The position numbers and the translations under genes were made by a program. Under the pieces are notes generated by a model, which was not told the DNA's origin, made no database searches, and was given only the letters and a program-made list of their open reading frames with translations. Source: Brevibacillus agri (GTDB lineage: Bacteria > Bacillota > Bacilli > Brevibacillales > Brevibacillaceae). Taken from it: a stretch of DNA of 64,000 nucleotides. This document shows, piece by piece, positions 25,830-34,403 of this stretch (position 1 is the first letter of the stretch; every line of letters begins with the position of its first letter). The stretch spans positions 5,194,501 through 5,258,500 of the forward strand of contig NZ_CP026363.1 in the NCBI RefSeq assembly GCF_004117055.1. The letters are read 5' to 3'.

Positions 25830-27107
25830 TTACTTTTGCTGCTGGTGCTTCATCGCTTTTGCCGCAATGTCCGTGCGGTATTGCGCTCCTTCGAACGAAA
25901 TCGCCTGCACAGACGCGTACGCCGCTTCACGCGCTTGTTCGAGGTCGGCTCCGGTTCCGACTACGCCGAGCACGCGGCCGCCGCTGGTCACAATGCCTTC
26001 GTCTGTTTGCTTGGTGCCGGCATGGAATACGGTAACGCCTTCTGTCGTTTGCGCCAGGCCGTCGATCCGCTTGCCCTTCGGATAATCGCCCGGATAGCCG
26101 GGAGCTGCCATGACGACGCAGACGGCGCTTCCTTCTTTCCAGGTCACGTCCAGGCTGTCCAGCTCTCCGTTAACGGTCGCCACGAAAATGTCGAGCAAAT
26201 CCGTCTCCAGCAGCGGCAAAATCACTTGCGTCTCCGGATCGCCAAAACGGGCGTTGAACTCGACCACTTTTGGTCCTTGCTCGGTAATCATCAGTCCAGT
26301 GTAGAGAATGCCTTTGAACGGAATACCGTCCTTCGCCATCCCGGACGCCATCGGCTGAACGATCGTTTTCACAATCGTATCGACCAGTTCGGCCGACATG
26401 TGCGGAACCGGGGCGTACGTCCCCATGCCGCCTGTATTCGGGCCGCGGTCGTCGTTGAAAATGCGCTTGTGATCCTGGGAGGTAATCATCGGCTTCACGG
26501 TTTCGCCGTCGACAAAGGAGAGCAGGGACAGCTCTTCGCCAAACATGCACTCCTCGATGACCACGCGCGTACCCGCTGCGCCAAAAACGCTCTCCTGCAT
26601 GATCTGGCGGAGCGCTTCTTCCGCTTCCTCTACGGTCTCGGCCACGACAACGCCTTTGCCTGCGGCGAGGCCGTCAGCCTTGACGACGATGGGCGCCCCT
26701 TGCTGGCGCACATACGCGCTCGCCGATTCGTAGTCGATGAACGACTCGTAGGCAGAGGTCGGGATGTTGTAGCGTTTCATCAAGCTTTTCGCGAACGACT
26801 TGCTGCCTTCGATCATCGCCGCTTTGCCATTCGGCCCAAAGATCGGCAGGTTGCGCTCCTGGAAAAAGTCCACGATGCCGCCGAGCAGTGGATCTTCTGG
26901 TCCTACGACAGTCAAATCAATGCCTTCGTCTTTGACGAACTGGGCTAGCGCCGCAAAGTCATTGACGCCAATCGGTACGTTCTGGGCAATCTCGGCTGTG
27001 CCGCCGTTTCCCGGAGCGCAGTACACCTTTTCTACCTTCGGGCTTTGCAAAAGCTTCCAGGCAATGGCGTGTTCGCGGCCGCCGCCGCCAATTACCAATA
27101 CTTTCAT
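25830..27107 (-). CDS. purD: phosphoribosylamine-glycine ligase (GARS)
   Basis: 425 aa, ATP-grasp enzyme joining glycine to 5-phosphoribosylamine in step 2 of purine synthesis. The N-domain start MKVLVIGGGGREHAIAWKL, the central VVKADGLAAGKGVVVA and the metal/ATP-binding EFNARFGDPETQVILP are diagnostic. It lies 37 bp after purH and is the last gene of a purH-purD unit ending in a shared terminator. It is normally the last gene of the Bacillus pur operon. Confidence 0.95.
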   Translation of the reverse strand: MKVLVIGGGGREHAIAWKLLQSPKVEKVYCAPGNGGTAEIAQNVPIGVNDFAALAQFVKDEGIDLTVVGPEDPLLGGIVDFFQERNLPIFGPNGKAAMIEGSKSFAKSLMKRYNIPTSAYESFIDYESASAYVRQQGAPIVVKADGLAAGKGVVVAETVEEAEEALRQIMQESVFGAAGTRVVIEECMFGEELSLLSFVDGETVKPMITSQDHKRIFNDDRGPNTGGMGTYAPVPHMSAELVDTIVKTIVQPMASGMAKDGIPFKGILYTGLMITEQGPKVVEFNARFGDPETQVILPLLETDLLDIFVATVNGELDSLDVTWKEGSAVCVVMAAPGYPGDYPKGKRIDGLAQTTEGVTVFHAGTKQTDEGIVTSGGRVLGVVGTGADLEQAREAAYASVQAISFEGAQYRTDIAAKAMKHQQQK

Positions 27108-27144
27108 GGGGATATCCTCCTGTTATTGAAGGGATCTGTATGAA

Positions 27145-28695
27145 TCAGTGCTTGAAGTGGCGCGTGCCAGTAAACACCATGGCGATGCCCGCACGGTTGC
27201 AGGCGTCGATGGATTCCTGATCGCGAATCGAGCCGCCCGGCTGAATGATCGCGGTAATTCCGGCCGCAGCCGCCGCCTCTACGGTATCTCCCATCGGGAA
27301 GAAGGCATCGGAAGCGAGCACAGCGCCTTTTGCCAGCTCTCCCGCCTGCTCGATGGCGATTTTCGCTGCGCCGACACGGTTCATTTGACCAGCGCCTACC
27401 CCGATCGTCATGTTGTCTTTTGCCAGCAAAATCGCGTTAGACTTCACGTGCTTGACAACTTTCCAGGCGAATTGCAGTTGGGCCATTTCTTCGGCTGTAG
27501 GCTTGCGGTCTGTCACGACCTGGATTTCGCTTTCTGCCAATTGCTTGTAATCGTAATCCTGAATCAGCGCGCCGCCCGCGACCGGAGCGATGCGGAACAG
27601 ATTGTCCGCTTTTTTCGCTGGCTCATTCAGGGCAGGGATGCGCAAGAGACGCAGGTTCTTTTTCTCGGTCAGCACAGCCAATGCGTCTTCGGTAAAATCA
27701 GGAGCAATGATGATCTCCAGGAAAATTTCTTTCATCGCGAGCGCCGTGTCTTTGTCAATCGGGCGATTCGCCGCGACGATGCCGCCGAAAATGGATACGG
27801 GGTCCGCTTCGTACGCTTTTTGGTACGCCTGGCGAATGTCTGCGCCGATCCCCACGCCACAAGGGTTGGAGTGTTTGATCGCGACAACAGCCGGCTCGGT
27901 AAATTCACGCACAATCGCCAGAGCCGCGTCTGCGTCGTTGATGTTGTTGTAGGAAAGCTCTTTGCCGTGCAGTTGCTCCGCATAGCCGATGCTCAACTGG
28001 CTGGACAGCGGTTCGCGGTAAAAAGCGGCGCGCTGGTGCGGATTTTCGCCGTAGCGCAGGTCTTGCGCTTTTTCGTAGGTCACCGTGTAGCTCTCTGGCA
28101 ACAGCTCGCCTACCTGCTCGCTCAAATAGCGCGAGATCAGGGCATCGTAGGCCGCTGTGTGACGGAATACTTTCGCTGCCAGACGACGGCGCGTTTCCAG
28201 CGTAGTATCGCCGTTTGCCTCGATTTCTTCGGCTACCTTGTCATAGTCGGCAGCGTCCACGACAACGCTCACGAACGCATGGTTTTTCGCCGCGGAGCGC
28301 AGCATCGTCGGCCCACCAATATCAATATTCTCAATCGCATCTTCGTATGTCACGTCCGGCTTGGCAATCGTTTCCTTGAATGGATACAGATTGACCACGA
28401 CCAGATCGATTGTTTCGATGTTCAGGTCCTTCAACTGCTTTTGATGCGCTTCGTTGTCACGCACAGCCAAGAGGCCGCTGTGGATATTCGGATGCAGCGT
28501 TTTGACACGTCCGTCCAAAATTTCGGGAAATCCGGTCACCTCGGAAATGCCAATGACGGGAACCCCCTCTGCTTTCAAGAGAGCAGCCGTACCTCCGGTG
28601 GAAATGATCTCTACTCCGGCATCTGCCAAACGACGGGCAAACGGAATCAATCCTGTCTTGTCAGAAACGCTAATCAACGCCTTTTTCACACTCAC
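27145..28695 (-). CDS. purH: bifunctional AICAR transformylase / IMP cyclohydrolase
   Basis: 516 aa catalysing the last two steps to IMP. The N-terminal cyclohydrolase domain ([38 protein letters not shown]) is followed by the transformylase domain ([28 protein letters not shown], the [17 protein letters not shown] region and [15 protein letters not shown]). Here it is the first gene of its own unit, with its own promoter at 28777-28805, instead of following purN directly. Confidence 0.95.
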   Translation of the reverse strand: MSVKKALISVSDKTGLIPFARRLADAGVEIISTGGTAALLKAEGVPVIGISEVTGFPEILDGRVKTLHPNIHSGLLAVRDNEAHQKQLKDLNIETIDLVVVNLYPFKETIAKPDVTYEDAIENIDIGGPTMLRSAAKNHAFVSVVVDAADYDKVAEEIEANGDTTLETRRRLAAKVFRHTAAYDALISRYLSEQVGELLPESYTVTYEKAQDLRYGENPHQRAAFYREPLSSQLSIGYAEQLHGKELSYNNINDADAALAIVREFTEPAVVAIKHSNPCGVGIGADIRQAYQKAYEADPVSIFGGIVAANRPIDKDTALAMKEIFLEIIIAPDFTEDALAVLTEKKNLRLLRIPALNEPAKKADNLFRIAPVAGGALIQDYDYKQLAESEIQVVTDRKPTAEEMAQLQFAWKVVKHVKSNAILLAKDNMTIGVGAGQMNRVGAAKIAIEQAGELAKGAVLASDAFFPMGDTVEAAAAAGITAIIQPGGSIRDQESIDACNRAGIAMVFTGTRHFKH

Positions 28696-28755
28696 GGATA
28701 GAACCTCCTGACTTTTAATAAGAAAACATGACGGAAAGCTTTTCGCGCCACACTA

Positions 28756-28805
28756 AAACACGAACATTCCTTTCATATTAAAACATAATTGTACGTTTTT
28801 ATCAA
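28756..28805 (-). promoter_or_regulatory. purH promoter with PurR-box-like operator at the start site
   Basis: On the minus strand, -35 TTGATA (28800-28805), a 17-bp spacer and -10 TTTAAT (28777-28782). Eight bp downstream is an operator whose plus-strand sequence is AAACACGAACATT (28756-28768), 11 of 13 matches to the PurR box AWWWCCGAACWWT. A further CCGAAC core is at 28845-28850 (minus strand). The same elements with identical spacing occur before purC. Confidence 0.7.
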
Positions 28806-28889
28806 GAGTTTCCTCAGCGAAAACAAACGCAGCCGCCCATGCCTGTTCGGCACTCGCGACTGCCCTGTTTCGCTCCCGACGCGGGAAGC

Positions 28890-29258
28890 TTACCGCTTTT
28901 TTTTGCTTCCTCCAGACAGCTTTTTCACACGCTCCGCCAGAGAAAGGTGCTTGCTTTTTCCAGCAGCCTTGGATGGCTTTTTCGGCTTGCTGCTTTTTGC
29001 CTTGACCTCTTTCGGAACCTTCGACACCAATTCTTCCATGGAGAGCGACTTTCCACTTTTCATCCGTTCCTTGACACGCTCTTTTGTCTCCTCCGGCACG
29101 TCAAGGCCCATCTCGGACAGCTCATTCATCAACTCGTCGACGTTGCCCCCGCCTTTGGGGAATTTTTGCGCGAGCTTCATAATATCGTTCAGCGTCCATT
29201 CCCGCCCTGTTCTCTTGCTTAGCTTGCCCAGCAAATCCGCAACGAAATCTCCGCTCAA
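28890..29258 (-). CDS. SpoVIF-like sporulation protein (tentative)
   Basis: 122 aa from a TTG at 29258, chosen for the AGGAGG 7 bp upstream. Residues 8-70 (LLGKLSKRTGREWTLNDIMK, LAQKFPKGGGNVDELMNELS, GLDVPEETKERVKERM) follow the SpoVIF/YjcC pattern of a short helical protein with a ...KTG...DIxxLA...VxxxxPxxxxE layout. The C-terminal 50 residues are Lys/Ser/Pro-rich (KPKKPSKAAGKSKH) and likely disordered. It lies between the purH promoter and a divergent gene. The family call rests on pattern only. Confidence 0.5.
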   Translation of the reverse strand: MSGDFVADLLGKLSKRTGREWTLNDIMKLAQKFPKGGGNVDELMNELSEMGLDVPEETKERVKERMKSGKSLSMEELVSKVPKEVKAKSSKPKKPSKAAGKSKHLSLAERVKKLSGGSKKKR

Positions 29259-29363
29259 ATCGGCCCCTCCTCTTTTCCTGCTTCCTTTTACAGTATGTCG
29301 GGAGGGCAGATTTGGTTTGCTTTCATTCCTGTCAATCGTTGGCAGGGAAAAGCAGTCCATTTA

Positions 29364-29392
29364 TTGACAATGATTCTCACTTTCATTAACAT
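29364..29392 (+). promoter_or_regulatory. sigma-A-type promoter overlapped by a Fur-box-like sequence
   Basis: TTGACA (29364-29369), a 17-bp spacer and TAACAT (29387-29392). TGACAATGATTCTCA at 29365-29379 matches the 7-1-7 Fur box TGATAATNATTATCA at all but two positions and overlaps the -35, a repressor position. It supports the downstream ATG at 29430 and suggests iron control of the PAS/EAL gene. Confidence 0.5.
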
Positions 29393-29429
29393 AAATGGTA
29401 CGATTACATGCATCTGCCCGAAGGCTTAC

Positions 29430-30872
29430 ATGAAGTCAACTCGCCATCAGCTTTTTTCTCCACCAGTTGACGCTTTCTTAGGCTCCTCATCCTCCGCCTT
29501 GCACGAAGCCTTGCTGCAGCCCATTCTGGAGCATATGGAGGCAGGCGTGACTGTCTACGGGTTGGATGGACGCATCCCTTTTTTCAAAGAGGCAGCCAAA
29601 CGCTTTGGCATGTCCGAGCCCATAGACTTGCATGAACGAACGTACGGCTCCTATTCGTTTTACCATCCCGACGGCAGCACTCCCGTATCGTTTGCGGAGT
29701 TGCCGTCTGTTCGCGTGTTGCACCAAGAAAATGTCTACAATCAGGAGATTTGGGTACAGCCGCCCGGAAAAGCTGTCTCCATCCTCGTCGCCAACGGCAA
29801 GCTGCTGTACGCTTCCAGCGGGGAGCCTGTCGGGGCCTTGATCGTCACGCACGACATTACGGAGCGCAAGTGGGCCCAGCAGCGGCTGGAGGTGAGCGAG
29901 CAGCGCTACAAGTCGCTGTTTGAGCACAACCCGGACATCGTCTGCTGGCTGGATCTGTCCGGCCGGTTTTTGAACGTCAATCCGGCTTTCGAGAGCGTGA
30001 CGGGCTACACGATGAGCGATCTGCGCAACCAGTCCTTCCAGCGGCTTTTGAACCGGGAAGGCGTCCGACGCGTCCTCTCCATGTCCCGCACGATTCAGCA
30101 GGGCGCATCGGATAACTACGATATTTCCGCCTTTCATCAAAACGGCACGCAAATCGAGCTGAACGTCACCGTCGTTCCCATCGTGGTCAGCCAAAACGTG
30201 GTCGGATATTTTGTCATTGCCAAGGACATTACGGAGCGCAAGCAGACAGAAGAGACAGGGCAGATCGTCCCGATCGGTCGCTGGGTGCTGGAAATGGCCT
30301 GCCAGCAATGCGTGAAGTGGCAGCAGCAAGGCTTGCCGCCCGTTCGCCTCGCCGTCAACTTGTCCATGCGCCAGCTTCAGGACAAGCAGTTGGTGCCGAT
30401 GGTCCAGCAAATTTTGCAAAAAACCGGGCTGCATCCGCGCTATCTGGAGTTGGAGATTACGGAGAGCATCGCCATGCACAGGCTCGATGCCGTCATCCCG
30501 CGTCTGCAAACGCTACAGGCAATGGGCATCCAGATTTCCATTGATGACTTTGGCACGGGCTACAGCTCGCTCAGTTGCTTGCAGCTTTTGCCGATCAACT
30601 CCTTGAAGATCGACCAGTCGTTTATGCGCAACATGACGGACTCGTCGTCTCACATGCCGATCGTGACCGCCATCGCGGCCATGGCGCACAGCCTGCAGCT
30701 CTCGCTCGTGGCCGAAGGCGTCGAGACGGCGAAGCAGCTCGCTTTTTTGCGTTCGCTTGGCTGCCTGACGGTGCAGGGCTATTTTTTCAGCAAGCCCGTT
30801 CCGGCGGATGAACGAGAAGCTGCTGGCGGGCAATTAGCGCTACCAGTTTTGATAGCTGGCTTTGTTCTTTGA
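29430..30872 (+). CDS. PAS-PAS protein with truncated EAL domain lacking GGDEF and the EAL glutamate
   Basis: 480 aa from the ATG at 29430, which lies about 35 nt after the mapped -10; an upstream in-frame ATG at 29295 precedes the promoter. Two PAS units each end with DITERK (about residues 146 and 268). The sequence then jumps to ETGQIVPIGRWVLEMACQQ, the middle of an EAL phosphodiesterase domain. GGDEF and the first part of EAL, including the E-A-L glutamate, are missing in frame. Later EAL motifs remain (NLSMRQLQ, ELEITES, DDFGTGYSSL, KIDQSF, EGVET). c-di-GMP hydrolysis is therefore unlikely; it may be a sensor or binder, or simply decayed. Confidence 0.75.
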   Translation: MKSTRHQLFSPPVDAFLGSSSSALHEALLQPILEHMEAGVTVYGLDGRIPFFKEAAKRFGMSEPIDLHERTYGSYSFYHPDGSTPVSFAELPSVRVLHQENVYNQEIWVQPPGKAVSILVANGKLLYASSGEPVGALIVTHDITERKWAQQRLEVSEQRYKSLFEHNPDIVCWLDLSGRFLNVNPAFESVTGYTMSDLRNQSFQRLLNREGVRRVLSMSRTIQQGASDNYDISAFHQNGTQIELNVTVVPIVVSQNVVGYFVIAKDITERKQTEETGQIVPIGRWVLEMACQQCVKWQQQGLPPVRLAVNLSMRQLQDKQLVPMVQQILQKTGLHPRYLELEITESIAMHRLDAVIPRLQTLQAMGIQISIDDFGTGYSSLSCLQLLPINSLKIDQSFMRNMTDSSSHMPIVTAIAAMAHSLQLSLVAEGVETAKQLAFLRSLGCLTVQGYFFSKPVPADEREAAGGQLALPVLIAGFVL

Positions 30873-31229
30873 TTTCTCATACACCCACTCGTCTATGGCC
30901 CGCTTCGAGAAGCGGTAAATCCCATTGATTTGAATCGCTGGAAGCTGCTTGTCTTCCAGCAATTTGGACAGCACCTGATCGGTTATTCCCAAATAGACAG
31001 CGACTTCATCCGCGTTCATGATTTGCTTTTCTACTGAATGCACAGACTGGTTCAGATCATTCAGTCGATTGTCGAAGGACGTGAGGGCAGTCGCAATCTC
31101 TGCCGTATTGTGGGTGGCTGAATCAGCATAGGCAGAAATACTTCTGGTAGCGTCGGCAATCATCCACGCGCCGACCAGCATGACGAGACTTACGATCAGG
31201 ACTGCTCTTGTCATCGGTTCTTTCATCAT
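30840..31229 (-). CDS. membrane-anchored protein with excisionase-type HTH
   Basis: 129 aa from the ATG at 31229 after GGGAGGGAGA. One N-terminal membrane helix (AVLIVSLVMLVGAWMIA) is followed by a coiled-coil-like stretch (TALTSFDNRLNDLNQSVHSV) and a C-terminal MerR/excisionase-type HTH_17 domain (NADEVAVYLGITDQVLSKLL, IQINGIYRFSKRAIDEWVYE). A DNA-binding domain tethered to the membrane is unusual. The 3' ends of this gene and the EAL gene overlap by 33 bp, convergently. It follows the purN terminator, so it is probably not part of the pur operon. Confidence 0.65.
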   Translation of the reverse strand: MMKEPMTRAVLIVSLVMLVGAWMIADATRSISAYADSATHNTAEIATALTSFDNRLNDLNQSVHSVEKQIMNADEVAVYLGITDQVLSKLLEDKQLPAIQINGIYRFSKRAIDEWVYEKSKNKASYQNW

Positions 31230-31263
31230 TCTCCCTCCCTTTCTCAATTGTAACAGAAAAAGG

Positions 31264-31303
31264 AAAAAGACCAGCACATCTATCCTGTGCCGGTCTTTCT
31301 TTT
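31264..31303 (-). terminator. rho-independent terminator of the purC-purN operon
   Basis: On the minus strand AAAGACCGGCAC and GTGCTGGTCTTT pair around an 8-nt loop, followed by TTCC and T runs. It lies 5 bp past the purN stop and separates this operon from everything further left. Confidence 0.85.
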
Positions 31304-31307
31304 GACG

Positions 31308-31919
31308 CTATGCTATCACCTGAACTTGCCGCCCTGTAACCTGCACCCGGCCTTCCGCCAGCATGCCGATGACTTCCACCAGCAGCCCGTGCTCCACCTC
31401 GTGGATGCGCGCTGCCAGCGTCTCGGCCGTGTCGTTGTCATGCACTGCTACGGGAACCTGGGCGATGATCGGACCCGTATCGAGACCGGCATCGACCAGA
31501 TGGACCGTTACCCCCGTTATCTTTACCCCGTAAGCGAGTGCCTGGCCGATCGCGTCCTTGCCTGGAAAAGCAGGCAAGAGCGACGGATGCAGGTTGATGA
31601 TTTTTCCTTCGTAAGCGGACAGCAGCGTCTCTCCTACCAACCGCATGTAGCCTGCCAGCACGACCAGAGAAATCTCGCGCTTTTGCAGCTCTGCGACAAT
31701 CTCCGCTTCAAACGCTGCCTTGCTGGCATACTCCTTCGGTTGGAACACAAAAGCTTCGATTCCCAAACGTTCGGCGCGCTCCAGCACCTTCGCCTGCGGC
31801 TTGTCGCAGACGAGCAGGGCGACTTCCACGCCCGGCAGCCGTCCTGCCTGAACAGCCTGCGCGATCGCTTCGAAGTTGGAGCCGCTGCCTGAGGCGAAAA
31901 TGGCCAGCTTTCTCACCAT
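31308..31919 (-). CDS. purN: phosphoribosylglycinamide formyltransferase
   Basis: 203 aa, transfers a formyl group from 10-formyl-THF to [23 protein letters not shown] at the N-terminus, the catalytic Asn-His-Asp set in [20 protein letters not shown], and [19 protein letters not shown] are diagnostic. It overlaps purM by 7 bp and is the last gene before the operon terminator. Confidence 0.95.
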   Translation of the reverse strand: MVRKLAIFASGSGSNFEAIAQAVQAGRLPGVEVALLVCDKPQAKVLERAERLGIEAFVFQPKEYASKAAFEAEIVAELQKREISLVVLAGYMRLVGETLLSAYEGKIINLHPSLLPAFPGKDAIGQALAYGVKITGVTVHLVDAGLDTGPIIAQVPVAVHDNDTAETLAARIHEVEHGLLVEVIGMLAEGRVQVTGRQVQVIA

Positions 31920-32953
31920 TCCACCCCGTTGTACACGACTTTGCGCTCACCCGCCTGAATGTTTCCGATCAGGTACGGCTGCTCGCCGAGCTCTTGCAGC
32001 TTTTCCATGACGCTCACCGCATCCGCTTCCTTCACGACCAAGATCATGCCGATGCCCATGTTGAACGTTTTGTACATGTCCGGGAAGGAAATGTTTCCGG
32101 CTTCCTGTACGAGCGAAAAGATCGGCAGAACAGGCCAGGAGCCGACGTTGATGACCGCTTGCGTGTTTTCCGGGAGCACGCGCGGGATGTTTTCCGTAAA
32201 GCCGCCGCCTGTGATGTGAGCCAAAGCCTTGACTTCATGCGATTCCAGCACAGCCAGTACTTGCTTCACGTAGATGCGGGTCGGCGTCAGCAGTTCCTCG
32301 CCGAGCTTTTTGCCGAGGACGTCTACATGGTCGTGCAAAGACATGCCCTTGTCGGCCAAAAGCACCTTGCGCACGAGCGAGAAGCCGTTGCTGTGCACGC
32401 CGCTCGACGCCAGCCCGATCAGCACGTCGCCTGCTGCTACGTTCGCACCCGTAATCATTTTGCTCTCGTCGACAACCCCTACGGTAAATCCGGCGATGTC
32501 GTATTCGCCCTCAGCGTACATGCCTGGCATTTCCGCCGTCTCCCCGCCGATCAGCGAGCAACCGGACTGGGCGCAGCCTTCTGCGATCCCGCTTACGATC
32601 GCTTCGATTTTTTCCGGGATCACCTTGTCTACTGCCAGGTAGTCGAGGAAAAAGAGCGGCTCCGCGCCCTGCACCACGACGTCGTTGACGCACATCGCGA
32701 CGGCGTCGATCCCGATCGTGTCGTGTTTGTCCATGGCAAAAGCCAGCTTCAGCTTGGTGCCTACCCCATCGGTACCCGATACCAGAATCGGCTTTTCGTA
32801 TTTTTTCGTGTCCAGACGGAACAACGCTCCGAAGCCGCCCAAATCGGTCAGCACTTCGGGGCGGAATGTCCGCTTCACGTGTTTTTTCATGCGTTCGACG
32901 GCTTCGTTCCCCGCGTCGATGTCGACACCCGCTTGTTTATATGCTTCACTCAT
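31913..32953 (-). CDS. purM: phosphoribosylformylglycinamidine cyclo-ligase (AIR synthetase)
   Basis: 346 aa, PurM-type ATPase closing the imidazole ring. It has the [23 protein letters not shown]-binding region, [20 protein letters not shown], and [20 protein letters not shown]. It lies 31 bp after purF and overlaps purN by 7 bp. Confidence 0.95.
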   Translation of the reverse strand: MSEAYKQAGVDIDAGNEAVERMKKHVKRTFRPEVLTDLGGFGALFRLDTKKYEKPILVSGTDGVGTKLKLAFAMDKHDTIGIDAVAMCVNDVVVQGAEPLFFLDYLAVDKVIPEKIEAIVSGIAEGCAQSGCSLIGGETAEMPGMYAEGEYDIAGFTVGVVDESKMITGANVAAGDVLIGLASSGVHSNGFSLVRKVLLADKGMSLHDHVDVLGKKLGEELLTPTRIYVKQVLAVLESHEVKALAHITGGGFTENIPRVLPENTQAVINVGSWPVLPIFSLVQEAGNISFPDMYKTFNMGIGMILVVKEADAVSVMEKLQELGEQPYLIGNIQAGERKVVYNGVEW

Positions 32954-32984
32954 CGTTTCTCCCCCTTACAAGAGGTTGCTTGTA

Positions 32985-34403
32985 TTAGCACTTGGACGCT
33001 GGTAGCGCCTCTTCAAATTCAATCTCGGTCGGATACTCTCCGGTAAAGCAGGCGAGGCAATGCCCTTTGTTCGGAGCGGAATCCTGGCGGCCAATCGCTT
33101 CGATCATGCCTTCTACAGACAGGAAGGCCAAGGAATCGGCTTCAATGATCTGGCGAATTTCCTCTACCGATTTGGTCGCGGCAATCAGTTCGTCACGCGT
33201 GGAGGTGTCGATGCCGTAAAAGCACGAGTTCATGACAGGCGGAGAGCTGATGCGCACGTGTACTTCCTTGGCGCCAGCCTCGCGCAGCATGCGGACAATG
33301 CGGTTGCTCGTCGTGCCGCGCACGATGGAATCGTCAATCATGACGACGCGCTTGCCTTCGACTACTTTGCGAACCGCCGACAGCTTGAGGTACACCGCGC
33401 GCTCGCGCAGCTCCTGGCTCGGCTGGATGAACGTCCGGCCTACATAACGGTTTTTGATTAAGCCGATCTCGTACGGAATGCCTGTCGCTTCCGCAAAGCC
33501 GATCGCGGCGGAAATGCTGGAGTCCGGCACGCCTGTGACTACATCGGCGTCAATTGCCGATTCCAGAGCGAGCTGCTTGCCCAGCCGTTTGCGGGCCATG
33601 TGGACGTTGATGCCGTCGATGTCGCTGTCCGGGCGGGCGAAGTAAATGTATTCGAACGTACAGATCGAGCGTTGTGTCGTCTCGGTGTGCTTCGTCTCGG
33701 TGATGCCGTCCTGGTCGATGACGATCATTTCCCCTGGCTGCACGTCGCGCCAATACTCGGCACCGATGATGTCAAACGCACAGGTTTCGGAGGCGACTGT
33801 CACCGCGTCGCCCAGTCGGCCGAGCGACAGCGGACGCAGGCCGTTCGGATCGAGTGCGATCACGAGCTGCTTCTCGTTCATGACGAGCAGCGCATACGCG
33901 CCCTTGATGTGCTGCAACGCGTCTTTTACCGCACCTGGCAGGTCGCGGCGCTCGGAGCGTGCGATCAGATGCGCGATCACCTCGGTGTCGCTGGTCGTCT
34001 GGAAAATCGACCCTTTTGCTTCCAGCTCTTTGCGCAGGACGGCCGCATTGACGAGGTTACCGTTATGGGCAACAGCCATGCTGCCTTGCGCGTAGCGGAA
34101 AAACAGCGGCTGGGCATTTTCAATCTTGCTGGAGCCGGCAGTCGTATAGCGGGTGTGGCCGATGGCGATGTGACCGCGGAATTTTTCCAGGTCGCCTTTG
34201 CCAAACGCTTCCGATACAAGCCCCATTCCGCGGTGCTTATACCACTTCTCGCCGTCGGAGGCGCAGATACCTGCGCTCTCCTGACCGCGATGCTGAAGGG
34301 CGTGCAGACCGAGATAAGTCAGTTGGGATGCTTCCTTATGGTTGTAGATGCCAAAGACGCCGCATTCTTCGTTAAGTTTGTCCCAGATTACCCGATCAAA
34401 CAT
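32985..34403 (-). CDS. purF: amidophosphoribosyltransferase
   Basis: 472 aa, first committed enzyme of purine synthesis. The N-terminal glutamine amidotransferase (Ntn) domain starts at Cys14 in NEECGVFGI, preceded by a short propeptide as in B. subtilis. The phosphoribosyltransferase motif [18 protein letters not shown] is near residue 345, and Cys residues in NSCFYG and HCLACF fit the iron-sulfur cluster of this class. It overlaps purL by 16 bp. Confidence 0.95.
   Translation of the reverse strand: MFDRVIWDKLNEECGVFGIYNHKEASQLTYLGLHALQHRGQESAGICASDGEKWYKHRGMGLVSEAFGKGDLEKFRGHIAIGHTRYTTAGSSKIENAQPLFFRYAQGSMAVAHNGNLVNAAVLRKELEAKGSIFQTTSDTEVIAHLIARSERRDLPGAVKDALQHIKGAYALLVMNEKQLVIALDPNGLRPLSLGRLGDAVTVASETCAFDIIGAEYWRDVQPGEMIVIDQDGITETKHTETTQRSICTFEYIYFARPDSDIDGINVHMARKRLGKQLALESAIDADVVTGVPDSSISAAIGFAEATGIPYEIGLIKNRYVGRTFIQPSQELRERAVYLKLSAVRKVVEGKRVVMIDDSIVRGTTSNRIVRMLREAGAKEVHVRISSPPVMNSCFYGIDTSTRDELIAATKSVEEIRQIIEADSLAFLSVEGMIEAIGRQDSAPNKGHCLACFTGEYPTEIEFEEALPASKC

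Noticed and set aside
27148-28701. 517-codon plus-strand frame opposite purH
   Set aside because: Exactly complementary to purH, no ribosome binding site, no recognisable domain.
28696-28776. Guanine riboswitch upstream of purH
   Set aside because: The leader after the mapped promoter is short and lacks the aptamer core; the operator explains regulation better.
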